DNA of 64,000 nt. Source: Artemisia argyi (taxonomy: Eukaryota; Streptophyta; Magnoliopsida; Asterales; Asteraceae). Below the pieces are notes generated by a model. That model was not told where the DNA came from and searched no databases. It saw only the letters and a program-made list of their open reading frames with translations. A program made the position numbers and the translations under genes. Positions 23,032 through 36,359 of the stretch are shown here, in pieces. The stretch covers positions 9,901,465-9,965,464 of the forward strand of contig CM060692.1 in NCBI GenBank assembly GCA_030686995.1, in the 5' to 3' direction. Within the stretch, counting starts at the first letter, position 1. Every line of letters begins with the position of its first letter.

Positions 23032-26000
23032 TGTAGAACCCTGTAAAAATTTCTTGTAATTAAATCGTTGATAAATAAATAATCCTTCGTTATCGTTTCT
23101 AATTCCCATTTTCTCGGAAAAATTTAAAATTTTTCTTATTATATTATTTTGGCGATTTTCACAAAATAATATAAATCACGAAATGACGGAATTAATCCTC
23201 GACACGTTACACGAAACTTAAACTTTTCATTTAATCCTAAACCTAAATCCTAATCCTAATTATATTTATTAAATATAATTAAAATTCACTAATTATCCTA
23301 TTAATCAAACCGGACCCTTAATTATTTTCGGCCCGCACCTATTCTACTATTCCTAAGCCCACGAAACCAAGGCCCAACTTCCTATTTAGTTATTTTCATC
23401 CGATCGACATAGCTAAACCATCTCCAAAACGCATCGTTTATTTTTAAATCTTCCACACACCCTACGTATTTTATTTTCCCATCTCGTTAACCTACTAGCC
23501 AACAATTAGTGTGTCAAGTCTCACGTTCCTACGTTGAGTTTTGATACGTTTTTAAGAGGCAAAGTATTCGACTCTAGCAAACCCAAATCAATTTAGACTA
23601 TATTCAAAACTTAACCGTTTTGAATCTAGTTTGTTTCTAATTGTTCCTAATATTATTCCTAAGATGATTCTAAGCTCAAATGTTAAAGATGATCATGTAT
23701 GTTCAAGTATTATACGGTTTGGTAAATCGTATATATGGAAAATAGCATGGTCGACATCCATATGATTCATCCCAACACCCTCCTCATTTTATGCACTCAC
23801 AAACCACTCTAAACTAATATAATATGTTCCTCTATGAGCCTAGTTACTGACATGCAATAGTACGAAGAAGTTACAATGAATTTCTCTACTAAAACGTTAT
23901 ATATTAGTATATATATGTACGTCCTTGCATGCATACTACTCTCATTCACTTCCAATCTTTTTCACTGCAATAATTCGACCTCCAATTCATTCTTACAAGA
24001 CAAATCGTGTGGTATTGTATTGGAAGCCAAGAAAGACAATCGGGTTGAAAATATATATATAACGTTGGGTTATATAGCTTTGACGTGATTTCTTGTGTTC
24101 CTTTTCTACCTATCTCGACTCTTGATCACCTTTAAGGTGTTTGTAAGTTTCTTACACTCATTTCTAATCCATTTCACACGTTAATATTTGTTCATGCACT
24201 TTGTGGTTTTGTTTCGAACGTCTACACTTTGCACGTTTAATTCACGTATATATTTATTCTTAGTACACGAAACGTGATTAGCCTCTATCTTGGAAGGCCT
24301 AGGAATCACGTAGCACACACCATTCACTTTAGTTGTAACGTTTCACGCATATCACGCATTCATTTTAATTTACATCCATCGTATGAAATATAAGAAAAAC
24401 ACTTGGTAAATAATTCTAAGTTTTCAAAATATAATACCGATCCAAACATGTCACAAAACACGTGTATAACTTAAAATTTCAATTAACGACAGCACCATAT
24501 TTTTTCACGACGCCATTGACCACCTAGCAAGCTAACCTTTTCGTATAAACAACTTGTAAAAATAATCACATCTTGACACCATACTCGATCCATTTTGAAT
24601 TGACATAAACCGGATTTTAAACAAAAATTCATATGAAAACTTATGTTTGTCGAGTGGGCTAAACTCAAGCCCATTAAGAAATTAAAATCCGTAAGCCCAC
24701 TGGGCCAATAAGAAATGTTTTTAGAATCATAAAAATGGTCCAAAGCCAAGCCCAAAACTTTTTCTATGCCCTCGCCTCCAAAAATCTTAACGGGCCTTAA
24801 TTTGAATCGATCCAGGCCCATAAGCTAAAAAAATGAGCTTTTGAATAAATAAGCAGTTAAAATAAGCTTGTTACTTAATAATTAAGCTTCGGAAAATTTT
24901 TGGAAAGTTTCATAATCATTTTTGCAAAATTTGACTAAAAATGTAACGCGACGACACCTAGAAGGACTAAATGTGTAAATATTGAAAATAGAGGACTAAA
25001 CCTGTAAATACAGAAATCTAAGGTTAAAATGTGATAAAAAATAAATATTATAAGGTTAGTATTGATTATTGTACAAAGTAGAGGACTATAGTTGAAAAAT
25101 ATATAAAAAGGACTAACAGTGTAACGCAAGTATCGTTAGTGTAAAAATGGTAAAATTGGAAAAGGAGACAAAGACTAAACTAACTTATTTATCATTCTTA
25201 TTTATTTTCTATTTTCGTCAATTTATTTCATATCATGTTTAAACTTTATTTTTATTTATATATATATTATTAACTTAACGTTAATAATATATATAACGAT
25301 AGTTAAAAAGTTAAGATTTTACTTACGATTAAAAAGGAAAAACTTCGATGGATAATTTTAAAAATCATATTTTGTCATATCATGCATATCACAATATTTT
25401 CACTGCACATCACTTAATCGTCATAACGAATATCTAATATTCGTCATTTTCTTTATAATTACCGAATAGTTTTTGGTCAAGTTTTTAGATAAATTTATTT
25501 ATCAGGTTGTGTTTCGAAGCCGTTTTCATAAAATTCGTCCGACTTTATTTTCTTCGTTTTCAGTATCAATCAAGGTGAGTCATAGCCTCACATTTAATTA
25601 TTTTCAAAACTCCGTGAGGGGGATACATGTTATAAATAGATCACAAGTATTTTTCTGTATGCTTTCCTGACTGATATATGCCTAAGTTAGCTATTGCCAA
25701 AAGACTCTTATTCATGAGCCATTAATCACTGAGGTGAACACGAATATAATGAATAGATCTATTTAAGGTTTGACAGCCCGTCCCATTAATACTTGACGGA
25801 ATGCCATTATGCATGTGGTTAGTCGTATTAGTCGCGATAATTATATTTGAGTAAAAATAGGAACTGGCAAATCACCTATTACACGAGGGCAAATTTATCA
25901 TTGATTTGATAAACACCCGCCGTTTACGTCATTTGTTAACGTTTGCGTGTGATGAGACTTAGTGCAATATATGAACTGCAATATCAATGTTTTCAAACTG

Positions 26001-26385
26001 ATTGTATTTTCCAATACAATCTTGCTTGTGTATCAAAATGATTATTAAATTCAAACTCTATGATTTCACTCAACAATTTTGTTGACTTTTAAGCATGTAT
26101 TTCAGGTATTTAGCAGGGGAAGCAAGCATGGAACGGGCGGCAAAAATCTTCAAAATTTTGTTTACTTATTTCAATAATGATGTAAAATAAATGATGTTTG
26201 ATTTAGTTCAAAACATCAAGCTTTTATAATACTCTGATCAGGACCTATTGTATTTCAAATATTTATAAATGAAATTATGTTTTAAAACGTCTCTTCGAGC
26301 CGTTTTCTATCATTATGACTTCGATCCTCACCGTAACACCCTAATTTCTATTCCGCTGCCGCATTTCAAATTAGGGGGTGTTACA
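23032..26385 (-). mobile_element. Solo LTR, 3.35 kb, inserted in element A
   Basis: Flanked by perfect 5-bp duplications CATCT (23027-23031 and 26386-26390). The ends are TGTAGAACCC and GGTGTTACA. Read on the minus strand it starts TGTAACACCCCCTAATTTG, a beginning typical of large plant Gypsy (Tekay/Del-like) LTRs, so minus orientation is likely. No second LTR, primer site or coding domain is inside. It was probably produced by LTR-LTR recombination that removed the interior. The ORFs inside (for example 24483-24821) have no recognisable domain. Confidence 0.78.
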
Positions 26386-26551
26386 CATCTACTGTAGATC
26401 TGACAGACTCGACACAGAAAAACAGTAAATGATAAATGGTGAGCACTTTTCTTTATTCCAGAGTCTTCAAGTTAGACTCACGTTCAACTCCTATTTTGTA
26501 TCATTAATTCCTATATGTTCGTGCGTGATATACTTGCAAATTACTTCGTCA
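26386..26551 (-). other. Element A interior between solo LTR and D
   Basis: 166 bp of A sequence without a recognisable feature, ending at the CGAAC target site of D. Confidence 0.6.
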
Positions 26552-26762
26552 CGAACTGATGAGGAGAAAAATGAACCACTTTTAGGGGGTCATTTAAGCC
26601 CGGAATTGAATTTATTTGATCAAATATTGCCCTAAATCGTTCCTTTTGTGATTTGAGATACTTTTGGAGTGAATTCTGGAAAAGGAAACAATTCAGACGT
26701 TTTTGGAGTATAAAAGTGAAGAAAACGGCAAAGACTTAATTTTCCATGCTGAGAACAGTACC

Positions 26763-26980
26763 TAACGGCGTCAACAGGAAGATTCTGACGGCGTCAAGAG
26801 TTAAAACCATGACGACCCAGTGAAATCCTGACGGCGTCACAACAAGGGCGTCAAGACTAATTTTGGTGACGGCCTGCATAAGGTGAATACATGATGGCGT
26901 CAGACCCAGATCTAGGCAGTCCGAGAAACTATTTGGCGGCGAGATGACGGCGTCAGACATTTGTTCTTGATGCCGTAACC
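26763..26980 (+). promoter_or_regulatory. TGACGGCGTCA palindrome array in D U3
   Basis: Near-perfect copies at 26786 and 26829, with related copies at 26763, around 26893 (ATGGCGTCA), 26945 and 26969. They end just before the TATA box at about 26991. TGACG is the core bound by plant TGA-type bZIP factors, and a regulatory role is inferred from that and from the placement. Confidence 0.6.
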
Positions 26981-27924
26981 TATCAAAATCTATATATAGT
27001 TTTCTATTTTTCATTCATAAAAGAGGAACTTGTGTGGAGAAAACTAGGGCCGAACTTTGTAAACCCTAGGTCATATTTTACAGTACTTTCAAGGGTTTTC
27101 ACCCCTTGAATCCTTTCATGTTCTATTGAGATCTTCTCTTAATTCAATCAATATGTCTATGTGTTGGTTGATTATATCTTATGCTTGTCTTGATTTTAAC
27201 ATGCTAGGCTAGATCTATCTTGTGTTTGCTTAGATGTAATGAAACCTAGATGTTAATTATGTGTTGATTACTTGTTTATGGTTGTATTGGATGAATGATT
27301 TCAATGTTAGGCTTAAGAAAACTGGCAGATCTCCATTGTGTAACATGCTTGAACGCCTTAGGAAACATGAACCGATGTGTACTAGGTTTTATTGGTTGTA
27401 TTTAATGCATGAGTAAATTCTAATGATCCCATGTTAGGAGCTTCTTAGCCGGCTCGACATAGGAGTTAAGTAGGCGCTCATAGGATTGGGGAAGTAAGTA
27501 CACCACCCCATGAATGGTATTAAGGAATACAATCCGTCATCCACGCAACTATAACAAGTAATTAACATGTAAAAGATGTCTAGGGAGTAGTGAAATCTAA
27601 GTAAACACAATTCTCCCACATATTGCTCACAACTCTAGTTTAATATAATTTACTTTCATTTTTAGTATTTTATTTTGATTGCATCTTTAGTATTGGGTTA
27701 GTTGACTAGCAACTAATTCCGCCAACTCCTTCAAACCCCAGATTTTTACTTGCTTTCATAGAAAATATAAAAATACAAAAAAAATCATCCCTCATCTGTA
27801 GACCTAGTCTTTAGGTTTTCTAATCCTAGCGACACTATTCCTAGCTAAACGATCAATCCTCCGGTACTTGTCATTATACTATACTACATCGAGCAGGTAC
27901 ACTGCTTGGTGGGGGTTGTAAGCT

Positions 27925-27942
27925 TCTCAAGATCCCTTGAGA
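27925..27942 (+). promoter_or_regulatory. U5 hairpin of D LTR
   Basis: TCTCAAG, loop ATCC, CTTGAGA, about 30 bases before the LTR end. The E counterpart has a G-C pair where D has A-T (compensatory). Confidence 0.55.
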
Positions 27943-27977
27943 GGTAAAGCCTGGTGCAATCCCGCGTACCAAGTTTT

Positions 27978-27995
27978 TGGCGCCGCAGCCCGGGG
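27978..27995 (+). other. Primer binding site of element D, variant
   Basis: TGGCGCCGCAGCCCGGGG after the LTR. It differs at three positions from the Athila-type tRNA-Asp site kept in E. Confidence 0.7.
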
Positions 27996-28142
27996 AATAG
28001 TTATTGTCTAGGTTAGAATCTCTTTTTATTAGGTCTACTTGCTAGATTCCTTTCTAGTAAGATTTTATTTTTATTTTTAGGTTCTCTTTAGTCTATCTTA
28101 TCTCTTCGTGTTTTTGTTCGTAACTCTTTGCCATCCGACATC

Positions 28143-30227
28143 ATGGAAGACGGTAACATCTTTGAACCCGTCATCCCACCACAACAAAACCCACCACTAG
28201 ATAACCAACCTCTTAGGCCCCGAACCCTAGAAGAGTATTCCCGACCTAGCCACCAAGGCTACCGAAATACCATTGAGCTCACCCAAGGAGCCAATGTGAC
28301 CCCCTTGCGATCCAACACCATCCGGTTGGTGCAAAGCGGATGTGCATTCCATGGACTTCGTTCCGAAGATCCAAATCAACATCTCAAGGACTTCCTTAAA
28401 ATCGTAGATTCTATAGACCTTGATGTTACAACTAGAAAGTCAACCCGATTACGCCTATTCCAATTCTCTCTACGTGATCAAGCTAGTCAATGGCTTGAAC
28501 GTTTACCCGCGGGATCCATCACCTCATGGGATGATCTCACCACTTGTTTCCTTGCTCAATTTTTCCTACCGGGGAGAACTACCAAGCTTAGAAATGACAT
28601 CTTGATGTTCCAACAACGTCAAAATGAAACTCTATATGAAGCATGGACTCGTTTCAAGGACTTACTCCAAAAAGTCCTTCATCATGGCATAGATCTTTGG
28701 CTCCAAGTCCAAATCTTTTATGACCATATCGATCTCTCCACAAGGCAAGCCATTGACCAATCAGACGGTGGTAAGCTACGTGATCTAAGTGCGGAACAAT
28801 CATGGGAACTCATAGAAGATCTTGCTCTCTATGACAACGAAAGTTGGAATGATCCCCGTGATTTGAACAAAATGGTCAAGGCAATATCTTTGCTTTTGAA
28901 CAATTCTAGCACTCCCGACCATAGGATCATGGAACTTGAGGACCAAGTCAAGTTTCTCATGAAATCTTACGAAGCTCCTAAGCCTTCAAGCCAAGTGAAC
29001 AAAATCACTTCTTCATGCGAATTATGTAGTGGTCCCCATGACACTCGTGATTATGTGGAACTCCCCGGAACAGCTTTTGCGGACTACGCATCCTCGCGTA
29101 CCAACGAAGCGGGAGATAAGTGGTATACTTTCAAACCCGAGCCAAACCCTTACGGTGATTCCTACAACCCCTCTTGGAAAAATCACCCAAACCTTAGGTG
29201 GAAACAAAATCAAGCCAATTCTTCCAATCCGCCTAATCGTTACCAACCAAACGGTCCACCCTCCAACCGTACTTTCAACAACAATCCTTCTAACAACTAT
29301 GGTAGTACCAACAGTCTTGAAGGATGGATTTCTTAGTTTATGGCATCTCAAGAAACTCGCATAGCTAGGTTTGAAACCGAATTCAACCAACAACAAACGG
29401 AGATGACCAACAAGATAGACAACTTGTTGAAAGCCCTCAACAACCAAACGTTAACTACACCTAGGAAGGACACTAGGGACGCCAATAACGGAATCCAAAT
29501 TAAGGACCCCTCATCATCCAAACATGTCCACTTTGTCAATGTTGTCACCATTAAGCCAATAGATAAGAATATAGAAGAAAGTGACAAAGATGAAGTTGAA
29601 GTAGAAACCGAGACTAGGGATGAAATTAGGGAAGTTGAGGTTAATAAGGGAGAAGAGTTAGAGGAAGTAGAGGCCGTAGAAGAGCACTTTGATAAGTTGC
29701 CCACCAAGGAAGAACGGGAATACCGTAAGGATTTATTCGATGGCCCCGAGACACCATATATCCTTGGCACACCGCTTATCAAAATGGGAGACCCCTCTAA
29801 CATCAACATACCATGTAACATCGGGCAATTGCATATATGGAAAGCTTATATCGATCTTAGGTCCCCTATAAACATCATGACTAGAACTTATTATAATTAG
29901 GTGATGAAGAAACAACTTGGTTATAGGATTATGCCCAATAAGAATCTGATAAGTAATCTTGTAGGAAGAGTGAAGGGATTGCATGTGATTATAGGTAATT
30001 TCACCTATGAGATTGATTTTATGATAGTAGAAGTTACTCGTCCGGTGATAGATGATTGCCTAAACCAAGTAATATTCGGAAAACCATTTGTTGAGGCCAC
30101 TAGGATGAGTTATGATCCGACTTTAGGGATAGTTACGTTCAAGGAGGAGAATGATGAGATTGCCTACCAAATGCCCTATAAGATGGAGCAATACCGCCTC
30201 TTGTCAAATATAGAAAAGGACCACTAA
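28143..30227 (+). pseudogene. gag: gag and protease-like ORF of D, two nonsense mutations
   Basis: Starts MEDGNIFEPVIPPQQNPP at ATG 28143. The gag core has LRSEDPNQHLKDFLKIVDS, FQFSLRDQASQWLERLPAGS and LAQFFLPGRTTKLRNDILMF. The knuckle CELCSGPHDTRDY has Tyr for the last Cys kept in E. TAG at 29334-29336 and TAG at 29898-29900 cut the frame into three; E reads a sense codon at both. The third part (from 29901) reaches LVGRVKGLHVIIGNFTYEIDFMIVE and FGKPFVEATRMSYDP, a protease-like end. Fragments would be non-functional unless read through. Confidence 0.9.
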
Positions 30228-30437
30228 CAAGCAGCTTACTATGGGAATGATGAGGATAGACGTAGAGGAGTAGAGTATGTGATGAATAGGATGCCTGGTT
30301 TCTACAAAGAATGCTTGCAACTAGGTCCGGAATACAAAACTGATGTAGGAGATGACCTAGAAAGTAAACCAATAATGAGGTCACGTAGTAACCCATGACC
30401 TTGAGTCTAGCTACAAGACTCGTAAATAAAGAAAAGC

Positions 30438-30460
30438 ACTTCTTGGGAGGCAACCCATGT
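30438..30460 (+). promoter_or_regulatory. Conserved Athila 3' block GGGAGGCAACCC in D
   Basis: CTTCTTGGGAGGCAACCCAT can fold TGGG with CCCA. The same block follows the ORF in E (about 44691-44710). Known as a conserved feature after the ORF in Athila-like elements (from memory). Its role is unknown. Confidence 0.55.
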
Positions 30461-32842
30461 TTTGTGTGATTTTTATTTTGTTTGTTTGTTATTTGCTTCC
30501 GTATACATGCTTTATTTTTATTGTTGGTAGATCATGTTTCAAAAGTAAAATGGTGAAATATTTTACCTTGTTTTTTTGCAAAAGATAAGTGTAAGGGGAA
30601 ACCCCAAATATGTTTTTAAGAAACAAACTTGATCAGATTCTCCACAATATTAAGCGAACGTGTATATTCGTATTTGTTAGAGTCAAATGCTTGTATCGAG
30701 TCATAATGAAGTTTTGCAGCATTTTCCAGGAAGTAGGACGAAGTTTTTCCAGAAATTTTCCAGAAACTTAACATAAGAATTTCTGCAGGTCACTTCTGAC
30801 GGCGTCACGAGTTTACTCTTGACGGCGTCACGTGTAAAAATCTGGAAATTTTACCAGTTTTGTTTTTCTAACGGAGTTTTAAAAGTTTTTGTAGAATTAT
30901 TAGTTTTATAATCTCCAGGAAATCTGCAAACATCATTCCACAAGCATTATATCTTATTTTGTTTTCTAGGATTTATTAACATATGTAGATTGCCGCCGAT
31001 TTTATGCGAGGTTGCCTTGTCTGTTTTCTCAGGTTTTACAGGTTATGAATGACAAGAAGATGATTATTATTCCGGAAGGGAAGCTTTGATTGTTCATTTT
31101 CTTGGAGGAAGATCTAACCTGGCCACCTTATTATCCATACCGAGCAAATCAGGGGAGTATTTGATTTCATTTGTTTTACTTATTTCACTTTTACATTCTT
31201 TATTTGAACATTAGGGACAATGTTCATCCTAAGTGTAAGGGGAGGGTAAAATGATGATACCTTACAGATACACTTTCGCTTGAGTTTGTTTGTTTAATGG
31301 TAGATGTGTAATAAAACTATGAGAAATACTTGTTAGTGTAATTTTAGCGCCAAATTTAAATTTTTTTACAACATTTAGGAGTAAAAATTTAGCCATAGCA
31401 AGCGTCTCATGGATAGGAGATTGTATGACTAGCACAAAACCGTACTATTCAGAAAAACTTTCCACCCAAATATGTGAGGTTCGCCTTTAGATTTGATAGG
31501 AAAAGCATTCATTATTAATGCTTATGAGTGTACCGGTAGCATTTAGATTCTAGAACTTGCGTTAGTGATGCATCCCGAGACCGCTAGTGAGACTACATTC
31601 ATGTAGTAGGATTTACTACATGATAAGAGGCATTAGGACCACCCTTGTGTTAAACCCGTATCATAATTACTTGACCATTAAAGTCATATTACTTGGGTAG
31701 TTAAGTCAACTAATTTTTCCCACACCTTTAGCGTTGTATTCATTTTTAGTACACAAAACCCCTAGTACACGCCTCCGAGCCTATCTTTTCGTTTCTAACT
31801 TTAAGCATCTTACTTAAAGGAAGAATTTGTTACACCCCACTTAAATGTACACCCAAATCGCCTTAGCCTTCCGTGTATGCACTCATCTTTAGTGCATTAT
31901 TGTTATTTGTTAAATCCTAAGTTAACTATCTAATTGATTACATGGTTGCTAAGTCGAGTCATATCCATGTAAATATTGTTTTGGGACGATTGGGACTCAT
32001 GGGTAAAGTACTATTGTTATGGAGTAATGGGGAAGAACATAATATTATTACCCCCATATGTACGTTAATCTTAAAAGTACTCCAAGTGTTTTGATTATCT
32101 TAATTCGAGTCATTAGATTAGTTTATTGTAAAGTATGTAAAGATTCAAGTGTAAGGGGAATGTTCATCCCCTATGATGTATTATTTTGGATGGTAGGGTA
32201 AGAGTGTATGCAAAAAAAAAAATAAAAAAAAAAGGAGACCAAAAAAATGAAAAAGAGAAAAAAAGAGAAAAAGAAAAAGAAAGAAAAAAAACATACAGAC
32301 TACCATCCCGTTTCATTCTATGTTCATTTTATGTTTTTGTTATTTTTCATTTATTAGCTTATGTCGAGTCTAGTCTTGGCTTAGTAACGCCATATTGTAC
32401 ATGTACCTAACTAAGATTGTTAACTCGCCACTAGTAAAGACTGCCTATATCCAACAAAACCGTGTATTCCATATCCCTACACCTAACATTACAACCCTTT
32501 TAAAAGACCTCTTTGATAGTTTATCCTAGGTGCTTATGCCATGTGGTGGAGGTTTGATCCTTTCCCAAGCCTATGGTAATCTATTTTGCTATGACAGGTA
32601 GTGAGAGATATTTTCCGTTTCCATATTGTGATATTACTTTATTACACCCAAGAGATGTGAGTATCTAAACACTATTTGTGAGGTGCTAGTATATGACCTC
32701 TGTGCTTGTCTTTGGTCTTTAGTGGAACGATTATTTGTTGTAATTACTTTTATATTAGTCTTAAATGACCCCTAACTTGTATTTTGATTAGAATAAAAGC
32801 GCATTTGCTTGAGGACAAGCAAATCTCAAGTGTAAGGGTATA
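30461..32842 (+). other. 3' non-coding region of element D
   Basis: No ORF with a recognisable domain. It contains two TGACGGCGTCA palindromes near 30788 and 30819, an A-rich purine stretch (32211-32292), and close to the LTR a perfect hairpin ATTTGCTTG, AGGA, CAAGCAAAT (32803-32824). Confidence 0.7.
32803..32824 (+). promoter_or_regulatory. Hairpin upstream of D 3' LTR
   Basis: 9-bp perfect stem with AGGA loop, 19 bases before the LTR. It is identical in E (47108-47129). Confidence 0.6.
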
Positions 32843-34238
32843 TGATGAGGCGAAAAATGAACCACTTTTAGGGGGTCATTTAAGCCCGGAATTGAATTTA
32901 TTTGATTAAATATTGCCCTAAATCATTCCTTTTGTGATTTTAGGTACTTTTGGAGTGAATTCGGAAAAAGGAAGCAATTCGGACGTTATTGGAGCATAAA
33001 AGTGAAGAAAACGGTAAAGACTTAATTTTCCATGCTGAGAACAGTACCTGACGGCGTCAAGAGTTAAAACCATGACGACCCAGTGAAATCCTGACGGCGT
33101 CACAACAAGGGCGTCAAGACTAATTTTGGTGACGGCCTGCATAAGGTGAATACATGACGGCGTCTGACCCAGATCTAGGCAGTCCGAGAAACTATTTGGC
33201 GGCGAGATGACGGCGTCAGACATTTGTTCTTGACGCCGTCACCTATCAAAATCTGTATATAGTTTTCTATTTTTCATTCATAAAAGAGGAACTTGTGTGG
33301 AGAAAACTAGGGCCGAACTTTGCAAACCCTAGGTCATATTTTACAGTACTTTCAAGGGTTTTCACCCCTTGAATCCTTTCATGTTCTATTGAGATAAGTC
33401 TTCTCTTAATTCAATCAATATGTCTATGTGTTGGTTGATTATATCTTATGTTTGTCTTGATTTTAACATGCTAGGCTAGATCTATCTTGTGTTTGCTTAG
33501 ATGTAATGAAACCTAGATGTTAATTATGTGTTGATTACTTGTTTATGGTTGTATTGGATGAATGATTTCAATGTAAGGCTTAAGAAAACTGGCAGATCTC
33601 CATTGTGTAACATACTTGAACGTCTTAGGAAACATGAACTGATGTGTACTAGGTTTTATTGGTTGTATTTAATGCATGAGTAAATTCTAATGATCCCATG
33701 TTAGGAGCTTCTTAGTCGGCTCCACATAGGAGTGAAGTAGGCGCTCATAGGATTGGGGAAGTAAGTACGCCACCCCATGAATGGTATTAAGGAATACAAT
33801 CCGTCATCCACGCAACTATAACAAGTAATTAACATGTAAAAGATGTCTAGGGAGTAGTGAAATCTAAGTAAATACAATTCTCCCACATATTGCTCACAAC
33901 TCTAGTTTAATATAATTTACTTTCATTTTTAGTATTTTATTTTGATTGCATCTTTAGTATTGGGTTAGTTGACTAGCAACTAATTTCGCCAACTCCTTCA
34001 AACCCAAGATTTTTACTTTCTTTCATAGAAAATATAAAAATACAAAAAGAATCATCCCTCATCTCTATACCTAGTCTTTAGGTTTTCTAATCCTAGCGAC
34101 ACTATTCCTAGCTGAACGATCAATCCTCCGGTACTTGTCATTATACTATACTACATCGATCAGGTACACTGCCTAGTGGGGGTTGTAAGCTTCTCAAGAT
34201 CCCTTGAGAGGTAAAGCCTGGTGCAATCCCACGTACCA
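32843..34238 (+). repeat. 3' LTR of element D
   Basis: Partner of 26557-27971 with a shortened palindrome array (about one unit fewer near 33050). TATA-like box altered to CTGTATATAG near 33256. Confidence 0.92.
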
Positions 34239-34243
34239 CGAAC

Positions 34244-34984
34244 ATATTCCGGTCACAAATTGAGTACACCTTTTTAGAATCCTTCTTCGTATCATTGTCA
34301 TTTATTTAAACCCTATCATGTAATCTAGCTGAAGCATTTTCTCCATCTACTTGCCCTACACTCAAAGTCCGGAACGAGCACAATAAATACCTTCATTTGG
34401 TCAAATCTCCTTAGTCTCATGAGGTAATCATCCTCAGCACCTTGAGTCAACCCCATTAACTCAAAACGTAGCCATGCATGCCTTCGTGCTGCAACGGGTG
34501 ATTCCATTCTGAAAAACAAAGAATATTAGTAATCTCTCTAAAAGTTGTGTGATATGGCTTATTTCATTGGCTGATGCGGCGTATTAGCAATACGCCGTAT
34601 CTTTTAATGAAAATGCGAAGTATGCAAAAATTAGTAATAATGCGCCGTATTGATAAATGACTTTACACCGTATCTAAAAGTTGAGATACGGTGTAAAGGG
34701 CAAGAATAATTTTTAGGAAAAAATTATATTCAATCCACCGCATAGGGAAAACTTATGTGGCAATACGAACCACTTACAGATGCGATTAGTACCTCAATTT
34801 AGCAAGTAATTGACCCTGGAAACCGATTCAATGATCTTGATTGAATTTTTTTTGGAAAATTAGTCGAGGGATGCGCGTTTTACTGTGTATAAATATTTGG
34901 TAATAAATCGAAATCTGGCGCATCATCTCTGTTTATATAGGGTAAATTCGATGTGGCGCATTGCATAATTTTGATGCGCCGTAT
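34244..34984 (-). other. Element A 5' interior with palindrome cluster
   Basis: The minus strand encodes a short Arg-rich peptide (about 34325-34519) resembling nothing I can name. Copies of GCGCCGTAT and related palindromes occur at 34560-34690 and 34918-34985. Confidence 0.5.
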
Positions 34985-35767
34985 TTATCTAAATTCGTTG
35001 ACTGTCAATAAGTTTTCATAAGTCAGAGATACGGCAATTAGAATATTGAGATGCGTCGTATTGTTGTGCCAGTGAACAAAATTTAAATAAGAAACGTACC
35101 TTGGCCTCTGCAACACTTTTTCCTTATACACCAACTTAGGGTCAAACGGTATACCATACAGTATATATAATTTCAACATAAGAATAAAAGGTACAGCCGT
35201 TTGAATGTAAATCATAATCTCATTGTTTAGTGAATAATAATTTATTCCATGTTTAGAAACAAATAAATTTTTAAGCTTATCAAAATTGAGATTATAATCA
35301 AGAGATGAAGTATTGCATAGACCAATGTCTGAGTAATCTTTACCGAAATTACGACTTTCATTGTGGATTTCGGTGTTTTCAAATTTAGGTAATTCATAAG
35401 AAAAAAGGTTTGTATCAATTTTTAATATATCAAACTTCTCCTTTTTAGCAAACCGTTTCTTAAAAATTTTCTTTTCAGACATGCATGTGCAATAATCAGT
35501 ATCAGGTAAAAATAATTCACTTTTATCATCAAATATTTGGGAAGAGTTTTGTAAAAGACTCTCCTTATAGCAGAGTGAGTCATCATATATGATAGCTGGA
35601 AATTTGATTTTAAAGAATTGAAGACACTCAACGTTGCCTGCATTGAGTTATCTTCTAGTCTTACCTTTTACTACGAGTTTCTAGTTATCGAAGATTTGAT
35701 CATTCCAACATGTTTCTCCAGTTAGGTTCAGAATGTAATCTTCCATAGTGATGCTTGAGTCATCCAT
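34985..35767 (-). pseudogene. Athila-type upstream ORF remnant of element A
   Basis: The minus strand begins MDDSSITMEDYILNLTG at ATG 35767, then shows FPAIIYDDSL and, in the longest open part (35482-34985), YGIPFDPKLVYKEKVLQRP. These motifs recall the leading ORF of Asteraceae Athila-like elements (FPAI.YND and PFGIPFDPK), from memory. Stops interrupt the early part near 35680. No ATHILA ORF-1 core or pol follows. The function of this ORF is unknown. Confidence 0.55.
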
Positions 35768-35844
35768 TATTCTGAAAGTAAAACTTACTCGTGCAAAAGA
35801 AGAGTGAAACAATCAAAGTAAAATAAAAGTTTTTGATATCAGCT

Positions 35845-36325
35845 GACGATGCGCCGTATCCTAAGAATAGGATGCGCCGTATCTTAATCGTTAAAAATAA
35901 ATCGGACTTTTATTTAGAAAATCAATACGCCGCAAGTAATAAATTAAATGCGCCGTATGTTTTAATAATCAATAAATCAATTATATTTATAAAAATAAGA
36001 TGTGCCGTATTAGCAGAAACTAATGCGTCGTATCTTCGCAACGTTTCAAAATAAAAGATTTTTATTCACATAAATGCGTCGTATCGACAAAAATCGTTGC
36101 GTTTATTTCTTTTTAATTAATTTGAAAATTGTTTTTAATAAAAAGTTTAAATACGCCGTATCTGTGAAACAGATGCGTCGTATGTCGGTTAGGGTTTAAA
36201 AATTTTCTGATTAAAAACAAAATACATCGTATCTAAAAGATAGATGCGCCGTACTCGAATAATTAAATGCGCTGTATATAAAAATTAAAACGCCATACGC
36301 CACATCTGGAAAACAGATGCGCCAT
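35845..36325 (-). repeat. Dense CGSCG-palindrome array next to the A primer site
   Basis: At least a dozen copies or variants of ATGCGCCGTAT / ATACGCCGTAT, often in pairs (for example 35848 and 35871, 36152 and 36173). The array lies in the leader between the primer site and the ORF of element A. Confidence 0.75.
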
Positions 36326-36359
36326 ATCGTTTGTATCAGCAGAATACAACGACAGTAGT

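Larger units (their letters stand above)
26557..27971 (+). repeat. 5' LTR of element D
   Basis: Direct repeat of 32843-34238. It contains a palindrome array (26763-26980), a TATA box (TATATATAG, 26991-26999) and the U5 hairpin at 27925-27942. Confidence 0.92.
26557..34238 (+). mobile_element. Element D: Athila-like gag element without pol, decayed
   Basis: LTRs 26557-27971 and 32843-34238, TG...CA ends, perfect target duplication CGAAC (26552-26556 and 34239-34243). The order is primer site, gag and protease-like reading frame with two stops, a 3' region with the Athila-type GGGAGGCAACCC block, an A-rich stretch, then the 3' LTR. No RT, RNase H or integrase is present in about 4.9 kb of interior. 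It is the older sibling of E, inserted in the interior of A. Confidence 0.92.

Noticed and set aside
24483..24821. 112-residue minus-strand ORF
   Set aside because: Lies inside the solo LTR, has no known motif, and does not fit any neighbouring gene.
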